DNA of 22,757 bases. Origin: Methanoculleus marisnigri (lineage in GTDB: Archaea > Halobacteriota > Methanomicrobia > Methanomicrobiales > Methanoculleaceae). Made by a program: the position numbers and the translations under genes. Positions 21,776 to 22,757 of this stretch are shown here, in pieces (position 1 is the first letter of the stretch; each line of letters begins with the position of its first letter). Location: NCBI GenBank assembly GCA_002503885.1, contig DASQ01000066.1, positions 1-22,757 on the forward strand, in the 5' to 3' direction. The notes under the pieces were generated by a model that did not search any database, had not been told where the DNA came from, and saw only the letters and a program-made list of their open reading frames with translations.

Positions 21776-22757
21776 ATGACTCTGAAGCGTGAAGAAATTC
21801 GGATCCTGAGTCAAACCAATCCTGATGCAATTATCGCGCTCATTGAACAACAAGAGGCAAGAATAGTACATCTTGAAGCCCATATTGCTGAACTGGAAGC
21901 ACATAAGAATCAGAATAGCCGAAATAGCAGCAGACCCCCGTCGACAGATATCTACGCACGGCCACAAAGTCCGCGAAAGAAAGGAACGCGATCACCTGGG
22001 GGTCAGAAAGGGCACAAGGGTAATACCCTCACATCAGTGGAGAATCCTGACGAAGTCGTTGTCCACACCGTCCATACTTGTACGGGGTGCGGAGCATCCT
22101 TGGAGTCAGTAACGCCGGAGAATGTCGAATCAAGGCAGGTGGGGGACATCCCAAAACCGGTACTTCTCTTCACTGAGCACCGTGTTGAAAGCAAACGGTG
22201 TCCTCATTGTAGTCAACTCAATCGCGCTGAATTTCCTCCTGATGTGAGGTACCCCGTGCAGTATGGACCACATCTGAAAGCACTAATGGTCTATCTCTGC
22301 AGTTTTCAGCTTCTCCCCTATGACCGGGTCAGTGAGCTCTTCCAGGATCTATTCGGGCGCTCTGTAAGCAAGGCAACACTGGTTAAAGCAGTATCAGAAT
22401 GTTCTCAGAACCTGACAGAAGTCGAAGAACGGATACGGGAACTCCTGTCAGGTGCACGAGTACTGCATGTGGATGAAACGGGGATGCGCGTAGTCGGTAT
22501 CCGACAATGGCTCCATGTCGCAAGTACTGATCTCCTCACACTCTATGCACACCATCGAAAACGAGGGTCCGCGGCGATGGATGCTATGATGATTCTCCCC
22601 AGATTCAAGGGTGTCATGGTGCACGATTTCTGGTCACCCTATTTCCGGTATATCGCCCGTCATGCCATCTGCAACGCTCATATAATCCGTGAATTGAAGG
22701 GTATATCGGAAAACTATGGTCAAAAATGGAGTGATCGCATGCATGACCTCATCTATG
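21776..22757 (+). CDS. IS66-family transposase, N-terminal 327 residues (cut by the window)
   Basis: The frame is open from ATG 21776 to the window end. An N-terminal Glu/His-rich coiled coil (about 20-45) precedes the NSRNSSRPPSTD segment typical of IS66. A zinc-ribbon-like set follows (C102, C105, C142, C145), then the DDE catalytic domain with Asp233 in HVDETG, Asp284 in VHDFWSPYF, and the CNAHIIREL motif. The third acidic residue lies past the window end. Full-length relatives run to about 450-520 residues. No stop or frameshift is seen, so the copy may be intact. Its AT-richer codon use differs from the neighbouring genes. Confidence 0.92.
   Translation, partial: MTLKREEIRILSQTNPDAIIALIEQQEARIVHLEAHIAELEAHKNQNSRNSSRPPSTDIYARPQSPRKKGTRSPGGQKGHKGNTLTSVENPDEVVVHTVHTCTGCGASLESVTPENVESRQVGDIPKPVLLFTEHRVESKRCPHCSQLNRAEFPPDVRYPVQYGPHLKALMVYLCSFQLLPYDRVSELFQDLFGRSVSKATLVKAVSECSQNLTEVEERIRELLSGARVLHVDETGMRVVGIRQWLHVASTDLLTLYAHHRKRGSAAMDAMMILPRFKGVMVHDFWSPYFRYIARHAICNAHIIRELKGISENYGQKWSDRMHDLIY

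Larger units (their letters stand above)
21652..22757 (+). mobile_element. IS66-family insertion sequence, left part only
   Basis: GC content falls abruptly after the tRNA, and a single large transposase ORF follows. GTAACTGTTCAG at 21652 is a candidate left terminus, since IS66 ends commonly begin GTAA. An 8-base flank TTTAATTT (21644-21651) would be the target duplication to look for. No accessory orf1/orf2 precedes the transposase, which points to the single-gene (ISBst12-like) group. The right end lies beyond the window, so the terminus is unverified. Bases 21653-21775 also hold a T6 run (21676-21681), a small palindrome (AATTGT-TGC-ACAATT, 21695-21709) and a TATA box (about 21740-21747). 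Confidence 0.6.

Overview
The window looks like the chromosome of a GC-rich methanogenic archaeon of the order Methanomicrobiales, most like Methanoculleus. The signs are an archaeal GatDE amidotransferase, ribosomal protein L10e, an archaeal-type diadenylate cyclase, archaeal TATA boxes with short or absent leaders, families largely confined to methanogens or archaea (DUF555, DUF2070, a DUF5350-like protein), and a CoA- and ferredoxin-dependent partial TCA branch. The genus is inferred from general resemblance; no search was run.

Layout. Bases 1-113 resemble the right end of an IS200/IS605-type element running in from the left. Bases 174-7007 (minus strand) hold nine overlapping genes in the order fumA-fumB-korD-korA-korB-korC-sucC-sucD-dacZ, behind one clear TATA box near 7031. 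They encode fumarase, 2-oxoglutarate:ferredoxin oxidoreductase and succinyl-CoA synthetase, which are steps of the incomplete reductive TCA route from oxaloacetate to 2-oxoglutarate. The last gene encodes a c-di-AMP synthase. Next on the minus strand are L10e (7109-7621) and a lipoprotein/permease/ATPase importer of the NitT/TauT type (7684-10342). A divergent intergenic region of about 350 bases (10343-10691) follows.

From 10692 the plus strand carries argH-gatD-gatE (arginine synthesis and Gln-tRNA formation), then a small basic protein with an RGG box. A run of poorly characterised genes follows: a helical protein, a nitroreductase, DUF555, an MJ0406-like nucleoside kinase and a DUF2070 membrane protein. 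An aminotransferase closes this strand, converging on a minus-strand cupin gene. A tRNA-Leu(UAA) gene at 21550-21634 is followed within about 20 bases by a sharp drop in GC and a single-ORF IS66-family transposase that runs off the right end.

The observations I rate highest are: the c-di-AMP synthase translationally coupled to the complete fum-kor-suc operon; gatD, which has no canonical start codon at its conserved N-terminus and instead an ATAA junction with a well-placed Shine-Dalgarno; the RGG box in the small protein after gatE; and a hairpin plus 26-codon ORF coupled to the DUF2070 gene. I saw no CRISPR array, defence island or wholly new multi-gene system.
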